From JBHIET01 sp046760785 (GTDB lineage: Bacteria > Chloroflexota > Anaerolineae > B4-G1): a stretch of 64,000 bases of DNA. The stretch covers positions 23,622-87,621 of the forward strand of contig JBHIET010000002.1 in assembly GCA_046760785.1 (NCBI GenBank), given 5' to 3'. Of this stretch, positions 1-8,680 are shown piece by piece (the stretch's first letter is position 1; the number at the start of each line of letters is the position of its first letter). Below the pieces are notes generated by a model. The model saw only the letters and a program-made list of their open reading frames with translations, was not told the DNA's origin and made no database searches. The position numbers and the translations under genes were made by a program.

Positions 1-1
1 C

Positions 2-523
2 AGCCCGACGTACACCCTCGCCTCGCTCCGCTCGCTGGGGAGTCGTGCTTCCTGGCAGACGGTGTGGGCTTTGCTGGACGGGAACCTGGGGACAGGGGCC
101 TACCAGGCCAGCCGCCTCGACCCCGCTGCTGCGACCCTCTCGCAGGGCAACCCGGCCCGCGTGCCGACGTGGCTTACCTTGCTCCTCTTCGGGGCGCTGT
201 ACCTGTGGCTGTGGTGGCGGACGCCTGGCAGGAAGGAACCCCGGTGCGTGCTCCGCTTCACTGCGCTGACCGTGCTGGTTTTCTTCCTCTGGTCACGGGG
301 CTGGAGCCCCCAGTGGCTGGGGACGTTGGTGCCGCTGGTGTTGCTATCGCTTCCTCTGGAGCGGGCCACATTGTACCTGGTGGTGCTGACGTTCGTCAAC
401 ATCGCCGAGTGGCCGGTGTTGCTTGGGCGGGGGATGAACGGGTGGCTGTGGGTGACGATCCCATTGCGCACTGGCCTTTTCCTCCTGCTGGCTGTAGAAT
501 TGTGGCAAAAGCTGCGAGAGTGA
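2..523 (+). CDS. C-terminal part of a polytopic membrane protein (5' partial)
   Basis: The frame is open from base 2 and stops with TGA at 521-523, so the start lies before the window and about 173 codons remain. The visible part contains several hydrophobic segments rich in Leu, Val and Trp with short basic loops, and it ends in a short charged tail (ELWQKLRE). No catalytic loop is in view. The next genes are GT-C type membrane glycosyltransferases, so a lipid-linked-sugar transferase or another polysaccharide membrane protein is the best guess. The family cannot be settled from this fragment. Confidence 0.6.
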   Translation, partial: SPTYTLASLRSLGSRASWQTVWALLDGNLGTGAYQASRLDPAAATLSQGNPARVPTWLTLLLFGALYLWLWWRTPGRKEPRCVLRFTALTVLVFFLWSRGWSPQWLGTLVPLVLLSLPLERATLYLVVLTFVNIAEWPVLLGRGMNGWLWVTIPLRTGLFLLLAVELWQKLRE

Positions 524-542
524 GCCGTTGGTGAGCCATCCG

Positions 543-1655
543 ATGAAAAAGGCAAAGCGTGCCGCTGTTTATACCGTGAAGCTTATGGCGTTGCCTGTGT
601 TCCTGCTGGGTGGGATCGAGCTGGCGCTGCGGCTTTTCCTGGGGATGCCGGAGGGGCAGTTCTGCGCTTTGTTTCCGGGGCCTAACGGCCTCTACCCGCC
701 CAACCGCCGCATGGTGGTGGACTTTGGCGTGGTGCCCTACGTCGTCGAGACCAACTCACTGGGCTTTCGCGGGCCGGAGATCAGTGTGCAAAAGCCGCCG
801 GGCGTGTTTCGTATCGCCGCGTTGGGCGACTCGATGACGGATGGCTTCTTTGTGGACAACGACGCCACCTTCCCTTATCTGCTCCAGCAGAACCTGGAGG
901 CAGGGGGTTGGACCGTCGAGGTGGTCAACGCGGCCCACGGTGGCGGCACGATCGACACCCAGTACGCGATGCTCGAAGCGCACGTGCTACCGCTCGACCC
1001 GGACCTGGTGATTCTCACCTGGACGCCCAACGACATCGGCGACCTGATGACCGGAACGCCCACTCAAATGCCGGGGCAGGGTTTCACCTCGGGACCTCGG
1101 GCGGCGCTAGGGTGGCTGGCCTGCCACTCGGCCATCAGCGAGGGGCTGCTGGATGTGTACTTTCGTAGCCTTTCGGACAAGTACCGCTGGTTGACCCGCC
1201 AGAGCGGCGAGATCATCCTCGACGATCGGCGTTACCAGGTCCCCGGCAGCACCGACTTTGCCCGGAACGCGCAGTACACGCTGGCCGGTGACGCGGAGGC
1301 GGACGGGCAGATTCTCGTCGAGCCGTTCACCCCGGCCACAGAAGCGGCGATTCAGACCTATCTGGAGTGGTTGGGCCGTATGGAGCGGGTGCTGCGCGAG
1401 CGCGGGATTCGGTTCGTGTTCGTCTACCTCCCGGCCTACTCGCAGGTGTACCTGCCGGGCAGCTCGATGCGCATACGAGATATCCTGCGCGACGAGTGCG
1501 CGCGACTGGAGGTGCCCTTTCTCGATCTGACGCCCGTGTTCCAGGAGAGAGGCCAGGAGCGGGCATTGGATATGGCTCCCCTGGATTACCACCTCAGTCC
1601 CTATGGCAATCAGGTTGTGGCCGATGCACTGGCCGATTTCCTGTCGGCAAAGTGA
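543..1655 (+). CDS. Membrane-anchored SGNH/GDSL hydrolase
   Basis: A 370-residue protein with one N-terminal membrane segment followed by an SGNH-hydrolase domain. The nucleophile block GDSMTDG is at about residues 95-101 (Ser97), an oxyanion Asn block is seen in WTPNDIGD, and the C-terminal block with Asp348 and His350 reads DYHLSPYGNQ. Such enzymes in polysaccharide clusters add or remove acyl esters outside the membrane. ATG 543 is preferred because of a GGTGAG-like site 7 bases upstream, but TTG 528 and GTG 531 are in-frame alternatives. The stop overlaps the GTG of the next gene, implying coupling. Acetyl ester removal or transfer on the glycan is inferred. Confidence 0.8.
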   Translation: MKKAKRAAVYTVKLMALPVFLLGGIELALRLFLGMPEGQFCALFPGPNGLYPPNRRMVVDFGVVPYVVETNSLGFRGPEISVQKPPGVFRIAALGDSMTDGFFVDNDATFPYLLQQNLEAGGWTVEVVNAAHGGGTIDTQYAMLEAHVLPLDPDLVILTWTPNDIGDLMTGTPTQMPGQGFTSGPRAALGWLACHSAISEGLLDVYFRSLSDKYRWLTRQSGEIILDDRRYQVPGSTDFARNAQYTLAGDAEADGQILVEPFTPATEAAIQTYLEWLGRMERVLRERGIRFVFVYLPAYSQVYLPGSSMRIRDILRDECARLEVPFLDLTPVFQERGQERALDMAPLDYHLSPYGNQVVADALADFLSAK

Positions 1656-2869
1656 TTCGGGCGGGTGAGATTTTCTGGAAAAGAGCGGTGTCCCGACGAG
1701 TGTCCTTGCTGATTCTGCTTGCGTTGGCTCTGTTTGCGCTGAACGCCTGGCTGGTGTACGCGCTCTTTACCTCGCGTGCCTCCATCGCCGTGTGGGATTT
1801 TCACCCCCGTTGGGTGGGGTTACGCGCGATGTTGCGCGATGGGGCGGACCCGTACAGTGAGGAGGTGACGCTGGCGATCCAACGGCAGATGCTGGGCCGG
1901 CCCGCCCGCCCGGACGAGGATCAGGAGGCTTTTGCCTATCCGCTGCACGTGATGGTGCTCATCGGCCCACTGACCCTCTTGCCGTTGCCGGTGGCGCAGG
2001 CTTTGTGGTTTTCGCTGCTTGAGACCGGCCTGCTGCTCTTTATCTTTTTCGCGCCCCGTGCCGTCGGTTGGCGCCCTACTCCCCGGCTGCTGGCGTTGAC
2101 TGCGCTCTTCACTCTGGGGCTGTATTCCACCGTGTGGGCGCTGATTCTGGGGCAGACCTCTATCGTGGTGGCCGCCCTCATCGCGCTGGCGTGGTGGGGG
2201 CTGCGGGTCGGACGATGGGGGCTGGCCGGGGCCTGCCTGGCACTGGCGACGATCAAGCCCCAGATGACCTTTTTGCTGGTGCCGGGCCTGCTGGCCTGGG
2301 CGGTCTACCGGCGGCAACTGCGGCTGCTGGTCGTCTTCTCTGTGATCTTGGGCGGATTGGTCCTGCTGCCTGTCCCCTGGTTGCCGACCTGGCCGCTGGC
2401 GTGGTTGGCGGCGGCCGGTCGCTACGCCAGCTATACCGCTTTCGATCCACCTCTGGTGCTGCTGACGTGCTCCACCTGGTTAGCGGGCCTGGTCGCTGCC
2501 CTGCTGCTGGGCTGGACCGTGTACCGCTGGTGGCGTGCGGAGCGACGGAGAGATGCTTTTAATTGGGGACTGAGCATGCTCCTCGTCGTCAGCGGGTTGA
2601 TCGCTCCACGCACCAGTCACGTCAATCAACTGGTGTTGTTGTTGCCTCTCTTTTTCCTCTTCAAGCGGCTGTCAAAGGGGGGGATTGTCGCCGTCGTGGA
2701 AGCCGGGCTGCTGGCCGGGCCGTGGCTGCTGGACTGGGGGCTGGCTCCTCTCTTGGGTAGCTTGCAACACAGAGTGTGGCAGAACCAGTTCATCAGCCCC
2801 ATCTTGCCGGTTGGATTGGCCCTGGCGTTGGTGTGCTTCAGTCCGTGGTCAGCGCGGGGAATGGATTAA
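1652..2869 (+). CDS. GT87/DUF2029-type membrane mannosyltransferase-like protein
   Basis: About 405 residues with roughly ten membrane segments. After the first segment comes an outside loop with Asp66-Pro-Tyr, a pattern typical of DUF2029/GT87 GT-C enzymes, which use polyprenyl-phosphate sugars outside the membrane. A loop with KPQMTF follows the middle segments, as in this family. GTG 1652 overlaps the preceding TGA (GTGA). GTG 1688, with GGAAAAG upstream, is an alternative that would start just before the first membrane helix. The stop TAA overlaps the next ATG by one base. The acceptor and the sugar cannot be told from sequence. Confidence 0.7.
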   Translation: MIRAGEIFWKRAVSRRVSLLILLALALFALNAWLVYALFTSRASIAVWDFHPRWVGLRAMLRDGADPYSEEVTLAIQRQMLGRPARPDEDQEAFAYPLHVMVLIGPLTLLPLPVAQALWFSLLETGLLLFIFFAPRAVGWRPTPRLLALTALFTLGLYSTVWALILGQTSIVVAALIALAWWGLRVGRWGLAGACLALATIKPQMTFLLVPGLLAWAVYRRQLRLLVVFSVILGGLVLLPVPWLPTWPLAWLAAAGRYASYTAFDPPLVLLTCSTWLAGLVAALLLGWTVYRWWRAERRRDAFNWGLSMLLVVSGLIAPRTSHVNQLVLLLPLFFLFKRLSKGGIVAVVEAGLLAGPWLLDWGLAPLLGSLQHRVWQNQFISPILPVGLALALVCFSPWSARGMD

Positions 2870-5352
2870 TGGGCTACTGCTGTTATTCTCTGAAGCGCCT
2901 CAACCTTGTCGTGACCATCGCGGTCGTTCTGGTTCAAACGGTAGGGGCCTACTTTTTCGGCAGCGGTTTCGACTTCGCTCTCTTCCGTGAGGCGACGTTG
3001 GACCACAACCCTTATGTCTGGCTCCCAGCGTATGGGTACTGGTTGCTCCGGCCGATTATGCTGCTTCCTTCTCGTCTTTCCCTGATCATAATAGTTCTTA
3101 TCTCCTCTAGCTTGATGGCTTACACCGGGTACAAGCTCACTGGAAGTGGGCTTCCGGCTTTACTCTCTTCAGCAGGTTTCCTCTCGGCGGAGACGGGTCA
3201 GATAGACGGCTTCGTCGCGTTGGGGCTGGTCTTGGGAGTCTTGGCCTGCGAACGACGGAAGCCTCACTTGCTGGGGGGCGCGCTTCTGTTGATGTCCCTG
3301 AAGCCGCACATTACCCTGGTCGCGGCCGTGTGGCTGATTGTGTACCTGCGCGATTGGCGCACGCTCCTGATCCCGGCGGGCGTATTCTTGCTCTCTCTGC
3401 TCACGGATGGGTTGTGGCCACTGGGTTTGCTCCAATCCCCGCCTCACGTTACCATGGTACCGCATAACATCTCGCTGTGGAGGCTCTGCGGCCCGTCTCT
3501 TCTTCCTTTGCTGGCCTTGCCTTTTCTGTTCGGTAGGCGCGATCCCCGGCGCGCGGTGACGCTGGCCGTCGCTGCGTCTGCTCTGGCGATGCCTTACTAC
3601 AATTTCTACAGCCTGGACGTACTCTTCGGTGTGGGCGTTTCTCCCTGGCTGGTCCCTCTGACCTATATCCCGTTCCTGCCCTGGCCGGCGCAGTGGGAAG
3701 CCTGGCACGTCCTCGTATTGGCGTTCGTCCCGGCCCTGGGGCTGATCCTGCTGCTGGTGCGGCAGCGCTCTGGGTGGCGACGCTCTCGGTGGCTTCGGAG
3801 TTGGTACCGGCCGCTGCTGATCCTGCTGACAGCGTTTCTGGCGCGGACGATCCACCTGCAGGGCCGCGCACTCTGGTACGACGAGTCCTTCGCCGCCCTG
3901 TACGCCTCTTTGAGTCCCGGCCAGATGATCTACGGCACGGTGGCGCCGGTGGCAGGGGCCGGCGCGGCCGACGTCCATCCCCTGCTCTACTACTTCCTGC
4001 TCCATGGCTGGATGGGGTTGGTGGGCCACTCTCCCCTGGCGCTGCGTTTCCTCTCTGTGGCTTTGGGCATGATCGCCGTGGCCCTGCTCTGGCGGCTGGC
4101 GGCCTGGTGCTTTGGTCGTCGGACGGGTTTGGTGGTGGGGTTGCTGGCGGCGGTGAACCCCTTCCACGTGGCCTACTCTCAGGAGGCACGGATGTACGGG
4201 TTGCTGGGCCTGGCGGCAGTGACAGCGGCTTGGGGGTTGCTGCGAGCACTGGAGGGCGCAGAGGAGCAAGGGACAACACGCAACACGCAACACGCAACAC
4301 GCGACACGTTTCACGTTCTTGGTCATTGGTCATTGTTCATTGTGGGAGCTGCCCTCACCCTCTACGCCCACAACCTGGGTGCCTTTGTCCTGCTGGCTTT
4401 CCATCTGTTGGTCGTCGTCCGCCGCCGCTGGTGGCGTCGCCTGCCGGCCCTGGCCCTGGCCGACCTGGCCGCGCTGGCCCTCTTCGGTCCTTGGCTGGTG
4501 CTGGTGTTGCCGGGGCAGGTGGGTTTTGTGGGAAGAGGGTATTGGCTGACGCCGCCGGGCGTTGAGGAGGCGGTTCGTGCCATCATGCTCCCGCTCCTCA
4601 CCTTCTACGAGCCTGCGCCGCTATGGCTCCTGGGGTTGAGCCTCTTCACAGGCGTGTTGCTCCTGACCCTGCTGATCCTGCGGCTCTGGCGGACCCGCTC
4701 GCGGGCCGGTTGGTTCCTCTTGCTGTGCTGGGTGCCGATCTTGCTCATCCTGCTCGCCTCCCTCTGGCGACCGGTCTACCTGGAGCGGGCACTGTTGCCC
4801 TCGGAGCTCTTTTATCTGGTGTCGGTGGGATGGCTCCTGGCGCGGGGAGGGCTGCCGCGTCTCTTGCGCCTGGCGCTCGCGCTGCTGCTGGCGCTGGCGA
4901 CACTGGGAGCGCTGGGGGTTCACTATACCTACGCTCGTTTCCCCCGCCCCCCATTCGCCCGGCTGACCGCCTTTCTGCGGGAGAGAGTGACTCACGGGGA
5001 GGTGGTGGTCCACGACAACAAACTCACCTTCTTCCCGGCTCACTATTATGACCCCGCGCTGCCCCAAACTTTCTGCCCCGATCTGCCCGGCAGCGGCTCG
5101 AACACGCTGGCGCTGCCCACCCAAGAGGCATTGGGGCTCTTTGCCACCCCCATCAGCCAGACGGTGGCCAGCGGGGTGACGGGGGTGTGGTACGTGGCCT
5201 TTGACCGCACCTGGGAGGAGTATCGCGTCCTGGGCTACGCCGACGCGCCCAACCGGACCTGGCTGCGTGCCCGCTGCCACCGGGAGGGGGAGGTGCACAC
5301 GATCGCCGATCTGGAGATCTACCACTTTGCGAATTGTGAGGCAGAGCCGTGA
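2869..5352 (+). CDS. Fused double GT-C membrane glycosyltransferase
   Basis: An 827-residue protein that looks like two membrane enzymes in one chain. Residues 1-310 resemble a GT87/DUF2029 protein (segment with SLKPHITL). Residues 320-827 resemble a GT39/PMT-like enzyme with WYDESF (Asp338-Glu339) after the first helix and the EARMYG signature near Glu439, followed by more helices and a periplasmic-type C-terminal domain. ATG 2869 overlaps the previous stop and has GCGGGGAA upstream. Codons of about residues 465-492 come from a simple-repeat segment (4273-4341) that also occurs in the gene at 7001. The fusion is seen directly; the division of labour between halves is inferred. Confidence 0.7.
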   Translation: MGYCCYSLKRLNLVVTIAVVLVQTVGAYFFGSGFDFALFREATLDHNPYVWLPAYGYWLLRPIMLLPSRLSLIIIVLISSSLMAYTGYKLTGSGLPALLSSAGFLSAETGQIDGFVALGLVLGVLACERRKPHLLGGALLLMSLKPHITLVAAVWLIVYLRDWRTLLIPAGVFLLSLLTDGLWPLGLLQSPPHVTMVPHNISLWRLCGPSLLPLLALPFLFGRRDPRRAVTLAVAASALAMPYYNFYSLDVLFGVGVSPWLVPLTYIPFLPWPAQWEAWHVLVLAFVPALGLILLLVRQRSGWRRSRWLRSWYRPLLILLTAFLARTIHLQGRALWYDESFAALYASLSPGQMIYGTVAPVAGAGAADVHPLLYYFLLHGWMGLVGHSPLALRFLSVALGMIAVALLWRLAAWCFGRRTGLVVGLLAAVNPFHVAYSQEARMYGLLGLAAVTAAWGLLRALEGAEEQGTTRNTQHATRDTFHVLGHWSLFIVGAALTLYAHNLGAFVLLAFHLLVVVRRRWWRRLPALALADLAALALFGPWLVLVLPGQVGFVGRGYWLTPPGVEEAVRAIMLPLLTFYEPAPLWLLGLSLFTGVLLLTLLILRLWRTRSRAGWFLLLCWVPILLILLASLWRPVYLERALLPSELFYLVSVGWLLARGGLPRLLRLALALLLALATLGALGVHYTYARFPRPPFARLTAFLRERVTHGEVVVHDNKLTFFPAHYYDPALPQTFCPDLPGSGSNTLALPTQEALGLFATPISQTVASGVTGVWYVAFDRTWEEYRVLGYADAPNRTWLRARCHREGEVHTIADLEIYHFANCEAEP
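4273..4341. repeat. In-frame simple-repeat insert in GT-C gene
   Basis: Near-tandem CAACACGCAACACG units are followed by CACGTTTCACGTT and then repeated GTCATTGGTCATTG/TTCATTG units. The block is in frame and encodes a polar stretch between two membrane segments. A block of the same layout lies at 7659-7750 in another gene. Confidence 0.75.
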
Positions 5353-7004
5353 GTTGGGAAGTCTCGTGGAAGGAATACCGCTGGGCGGCGGCGGTCGCCT
5401 TGGTGGTGGTGGCTCTCTCTACCATCCCGTATGCCGCCGGTTACCTGGCCCAGACTCCTGACCTGCGCTTTGCCGGAGCCGTTTTCGATCTGGAGGATTA
5501 TCACAGCCACCTGGCCAAGATGTGGCAGGGATACTGGGGGGAGTGGCGCTACCGGCTGCTCTTTACCTCCGAGGAGCACGAGGGTGCGTATCTGCAGACG
5601 TTCTACGTGGCGTTGGGCCATTGTGCACGACTGCTGGGATTGGGCCTGCCGCTCACCTACCACCTGGCACGGGTTGTGGCGGGCGTGGTGCTCCTGCTGA
5701 CCGTCTACCGCTTCGTCGCGCTCTTCACCGCCGGGGAGGTGCGGAGCGTTGCCTTCCTGCTGGCGGCCACCTCTTCCGGCCTGGGATGGCTGGTCGAGGG
5801 GCTGTGCCCCACGCCGCCGGGTGGGATCTCCCCCATTGATTTCTGGCTCATTGACGCCTACACCTTCTTTTCCCTGTTCACCTTTCCCCATTTCTCCGCT
5901 GCCGTCGCGCTCTTACTTTCGCTGTACGGGATGCTGCTGCGGTTGGCGGAAGGTGTGTCGCCTGGAAGCGTGCCACGTTTGCGAGATGTGGTGGCAGTGA
6001 TTCTCCTATCCTGGGGATTGGGCCTCGTCCACCCCTATGCCCTGCTCCTGGCCGACCTGGTTCCGGCGCTCTATCTGATCTGGCGCACCGTCGTGGAACG
6101 ACGATTGCCCCTGCGCCTGCTGCTCGCCCTGGTTGCGATGGGACTGGCCCAGGCACCGCTCCTGCTGTACGACTACCGCGTCTTTGCCACCTCACCTGTC
6201 TTTGGTGCCTGGTCTGCTCAGAACCTCACCCTCTCTCCGCCTCCTCTGCACTACCTCCTGGGTTACGGCGTCGTGGCGCTGCTGGCAGCGTGGGGAGTTC
6301 GTTCGGCCCTCCGGGCTTCCCGACGCGTTCCGTTCCTGCTTCTGTGGGTTGTTGTCGCCTTCTCTCTGGCGTACTTTCCCTGGGGGTTGCAGCGCCGCTT
6401 CGTCGAGGGCCTCCACGCGGGGTTGTGCGTGCTGGCGGGGTACGGACTGGTGGAGGGGCTGCTGCCCGTGTTGGCCCGACCACTGGGGCGGCTGGCCCGT
6501 CTCCTGCACTACAGTCCCCGGCGGCTGCGCTGGTTGGCGCGGGGGCTGGTCCTGGCGCTGGCCGCTCTCTCCAATCTCTACCTGATCGCCACCTACACGC
6601 TGGCGGCAGCGGCCTGGCACCCGGACCTGTTTCACTCTGCCGATCAAGTCGCAGCCGGGGAGTGGCTAGCGGCCAACACCGAATGGCAGGAGACGGTGCT
6701 GGCTGCTTATGAAACCGGCAATTGGCTCGCCGGGACCATCGGTCGCCGGGTAGTGCTGGGCCACTGGGCGGAGACGATGGATTGTGAGGCGAAGCGGGAG
6801 CAGGTGGCAGCCTTCTACTCGGAGGGCGCGTCTGAGGCGGAGCGGCGCGGGTTGTTGGAGCGATGGAACGTGCACTACGTCTACCTTGGCCCGGAGGAGC
6901 GGGCGCTGGGTGGGTTCGATCCAGCAATGACCTCATACCTGAAGCTGGTGTTCCAGCAGGGGGATGCATCGGTCTACCGGGTGACGCTGGAGGGGGCACC
7001 GTGA
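5349..7004 (+). CDS. Polytopic membrane protein, GT-C glycosyltransferase-like
   Basis: About 551 residues. After the first membrane segment there is an acidic loop with Glu49-Asp50 and His52 (FDLEDYHSH), the position where GT-C enzymes carry their catalytic acid. Ten or more further hydrophobic segments follow, then a soluble C-terminal domain (about residues 420-551) reading as an alpha/beta region with HYVYLGPEERAL. GTG 5349 overlaps the previous TGA (GTGA), and its own stop overlaps the next GTG, so four consecutive genes are coupled this way. The family resembles uncharacterised Chloroflexota membrane proteins of surface-glycan loci. The function is inferred. Confidence 0.65.
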   Translation: MSWEVSWKEYRWAAAVALVVVALSTIPYAAGYLAQTPDLRFAGAVFDLEDYHSHLAKMWQGYWGEWRYRLLFTSEEHEGAYLQTFYVALGHCARLLGLGLPLTYHLARVVAGVVLLLTVYRFVALFTAGEVRSVAFLLAATSSGLGWLVEGLCPTPPGGISPIDFWLIDAYTFFSLFTFPHFSAAVALLLSLYGMLLRLAEGVSPGSVPRLRDVVAVILLSWGLGLVHPYALLLADLVPALYLIWRTVVERRLPLRLLLALVAMGLAQAPLLLYDYRVFATSPVFGAWSAQNLTLSPPPLHYLLGYGVVALLAAWGVRSALRASRRVPFLLLWVVVAFSLAYFPWGLQRRFVEGLHAGLCVLAGYGLVEGLLPVLARPLGRLARLLHYSPRRLRWLARGLVLALAALSNLYLIATYTLAAAAWHPDLFHSADQVAAGEWLAANTEWQETVLAAYETGNWLAGTIGRRVVLGHWAETMDCEAKREQVAAFYSEGASEAERRGLLERWNVHYVYLGPEERALGGFDPAMTSYLKLVFQQGDASVYRVTLEGAP

Positions 7005-8680
7005 ACCGAGTTCGGCGAGACCTGGCGGCGCTGTTCGTTCTCTCCCTGACGGTGCGGCTGGCCGTAGCCGCCCTCATCCCCCGGCCCGGTTACATGGACG
7101 CGGCCTACTACGCCGCCGGAGCGGTGCATCTTGCCGGGGGGGGAGGGGTGAATGATCCTTTCCTCTGGAACTATTTGGATGACCCCACGGGCATTCCTCA
7201 CCCCGGGTTCCTCTACTGGATGCCGCTCCCCTCTCTCCTGGCGGCTCCCTTTGCCTCTCTCTTCCCGGGCTCCTTCTTTGCCCTCCAGCTTCCCTTTGCG
7301 CTTCTCTCCGCCCTGCTCCCCCTCGTCGCCTACGGGCTGGCCTGGGAAGTCGCCGGTCGGCACCGTGCGGCCTGGCTGGCGTCGCTCCTTACGCTCTTCA
7401 GCGGCTTCTTCTTCCCCTACTGGACCCTCCCGGAGACGTTTGCTCCGTTTGCCCTTTTCGGCAGCTTGGCGCTGTGGCTCGCCGGAAGATGGCGGCTGAC
7501 TACTGACCACTGGCTACTGACTACTGACTACTGGCTACTGACTACTGGCTACTGGCTACTGACTGGGTTGCTGGTCGGCCTGGCTCACCTCACCCGCGCC
7601 GATGGCATCCTGTTGTTGCCCGTGGTCGCCCTTGTCCCTCTGGCCTTCGCTCAACCACACAACGCCCAGCACGCAACACGCGCTGTCCTGAGCTTGTCGA
7701 AGGGCAATACGCAATACGTAACACGTTCGTTCATTGTTCATTGTTCATTGATCCTCCTCGGCTATCTCCTTGCGATGGCTCCCTGGTTCCTCCGCAACCT
7801 CTCCCTCATCGGCACCCCTCTCTCTCCGGCCGGCACCAAGACCCTCTGGCTGCGCACCTACGACGACATTTTCTGCTATGGCTGTGCTCTCTCCCCCCGC
7901 TCTTACCTGGCCTGGGGGTGGGGGAACATCTGGCACTCCAAATTGTGGGCGCTGGGGGTGAACCTGGAGCGGTTCCTGGCGGAGGACTGCCTGGTCTTCC
8001 TGCTGCCTTTCGTTCTCGTTGGCCTGTACCGCTTGCGCCATCGCCTCTCTTTCACCCTTGCCCTCATCTACTTTTTCCTCATTTACTTCCTCCATTCCCT
8101 GGCCTTTACTTTTCCCGGCCCTCGCGGCGGCTTCTTCCACGCCAGCGCTCCTGCCTTGCCCTTCCTCTTTGCCGCCGCTGCGGAGGGATTGGAGGCAACG
8201 CTGGGCTGGGCGGCCCGGCACCGGAGCTGGAAGCGGGGGCAGGCCCAGCTGATCTTTGGCACAGCGACGGTGGTGGCGGCGGTGATCCTGAGCGGCTACG
8301 CGACGGCGGGTAAACTGCTCGCCTGGCGGAGCGCTGACCAGGCTTATCTGGAGATTGATGTGTGGCTGGATGGGCACGACGTGCCGGATAGTACAATGGT
8401 CATGGTTGGCAACCCCCCTGCTTTTTGGTATCATACTCGTAGACCGGCCGTGGTTGTGCCCAACGGTGATTCCGACGCGTTATTGGAGGTCTGCGCCCGT
8501 TACCGGGCGGATTACGTCGTGTTGGACGAGAACAGGCCGGGGGCGTTGGCCGGGGTGTATGAGGGTGCGAGAGTGACAGGGTTGCGGTTGATGGCGACAT
8601 TCGACGGCGCGCGGGTCAGACTCTACCGCCGGGTAGAGGGGCCGGAGGGAGGATGTTTCGGCGTTTTCGACGCTTTCTGA
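7001..8680 (+). CDS. GT39/PMT-like membrane glycosyltransferase with repeat inserts
   Basis: A 559-residue protein starting at GTG 7001 over the previous TGA. The first external loop holds GYMDAAYY (Asp33), as expected for the catalytic acid of PMT/ArnT-type GT-C enzymes. About ten membrane segments are followed by a small soluble C-terminal domain. Two inserts disturb the helix pattern. One encodes WLLTTDYWLLTTGYWLLT (bases 7498-7564); the other encodes a polar loop including AVLSLSKG (bases 7659-7750). The 3' end overlaps the next gene by 28 bases. Transfer of a polyprenyl-linked sugar to the growing surface glycan is inferred from family and context. Confidence 0.7.
   Translation: MNRVRRDLAALFVLSLTVRLAVAALIPRPGYMDAAYYAAGAVHLAGGGGVNDPFLWNYLDDPTGIPHPGFLYWMPLPSLLAAPFASLFPGSFFALQLPFALLSALLPLVAYGLAWEVAGRHRAAWLASLLTLFSGFFFPYWTLPETFAPFALFGSLALWLAGRWRLTTDHWLLTTDYWLLTTGYWLLTGLLVGLAHLTRADGILLLPVVALVPLAFAQPHNAQHATRAVLSLSKGNTQYVTRSFIVHCSLILLGYLLAMAPWFLRNLSLIGTPLSPAGTKTLWLRTYDDIFCYGCALSPRSYLAWGWGNIWHSKLWALGVNLERFLAEDCLVFLLPFVLVGLYRLRHRLSFTLALIYFFLIYFLHSLAFTFPGPRGGFFHASAPALPFLFAAAAEGLEATLGWAARHRSWKRGQAQLIFGTATVVAAVILSGYATAGKLLAWRSADQAYLEIDVWLDGHDVPDSTMVMVGNPPAFWYHTRRPAVVVPNGDSDALLEVCARYRADYVVLDENRPGALAGVYEGARVTGLRLMATFDGARVRLYRRVEGPEGGCFGVFDAF
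7498..7564. repeat. In-frame tandem repeat (CTACTGACTACTGG-type)
   Basis: Imperfect tandem copies of a 7-14 base unit made of CTACTGA and CTACTGG. Because 7-base units shift the frame and return every three copies, the protein shows the periodic pattern LLTTDYWLLTTGYW. It lies in a hydrophobic part of the GT39-like gene. Confidence 0.8.
7659..7750. repeat. Composite dispersed repeat inside GT39-like gene
   Basis: The block has CAACACGCGC units, then GTCCTGAGCTTGTCGAAGG (7684-7702), then CAATACGCAATACG, ACACGTTCG and tandem TTCATTG. The outer parts match the block at 4273-4341 in style. The central motif recurs at 48298-48317 and, diverged, at 61068-61087. Confidence 0.75.

Noticed and set aside
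3169..4333. Long open frames on the minus strand opposite the fused glycosyltransferase gene
   Set aside because: The translations are Gln/Arg/Pro-rich with no family motifs, typical of antisense shadows of membrane genes.
7498..7564. CRISPR-like repeat array
   Set aside because: The units are 7-14 bases, directly adjacent and without spacers; they are a tandem repeat inside a gene.
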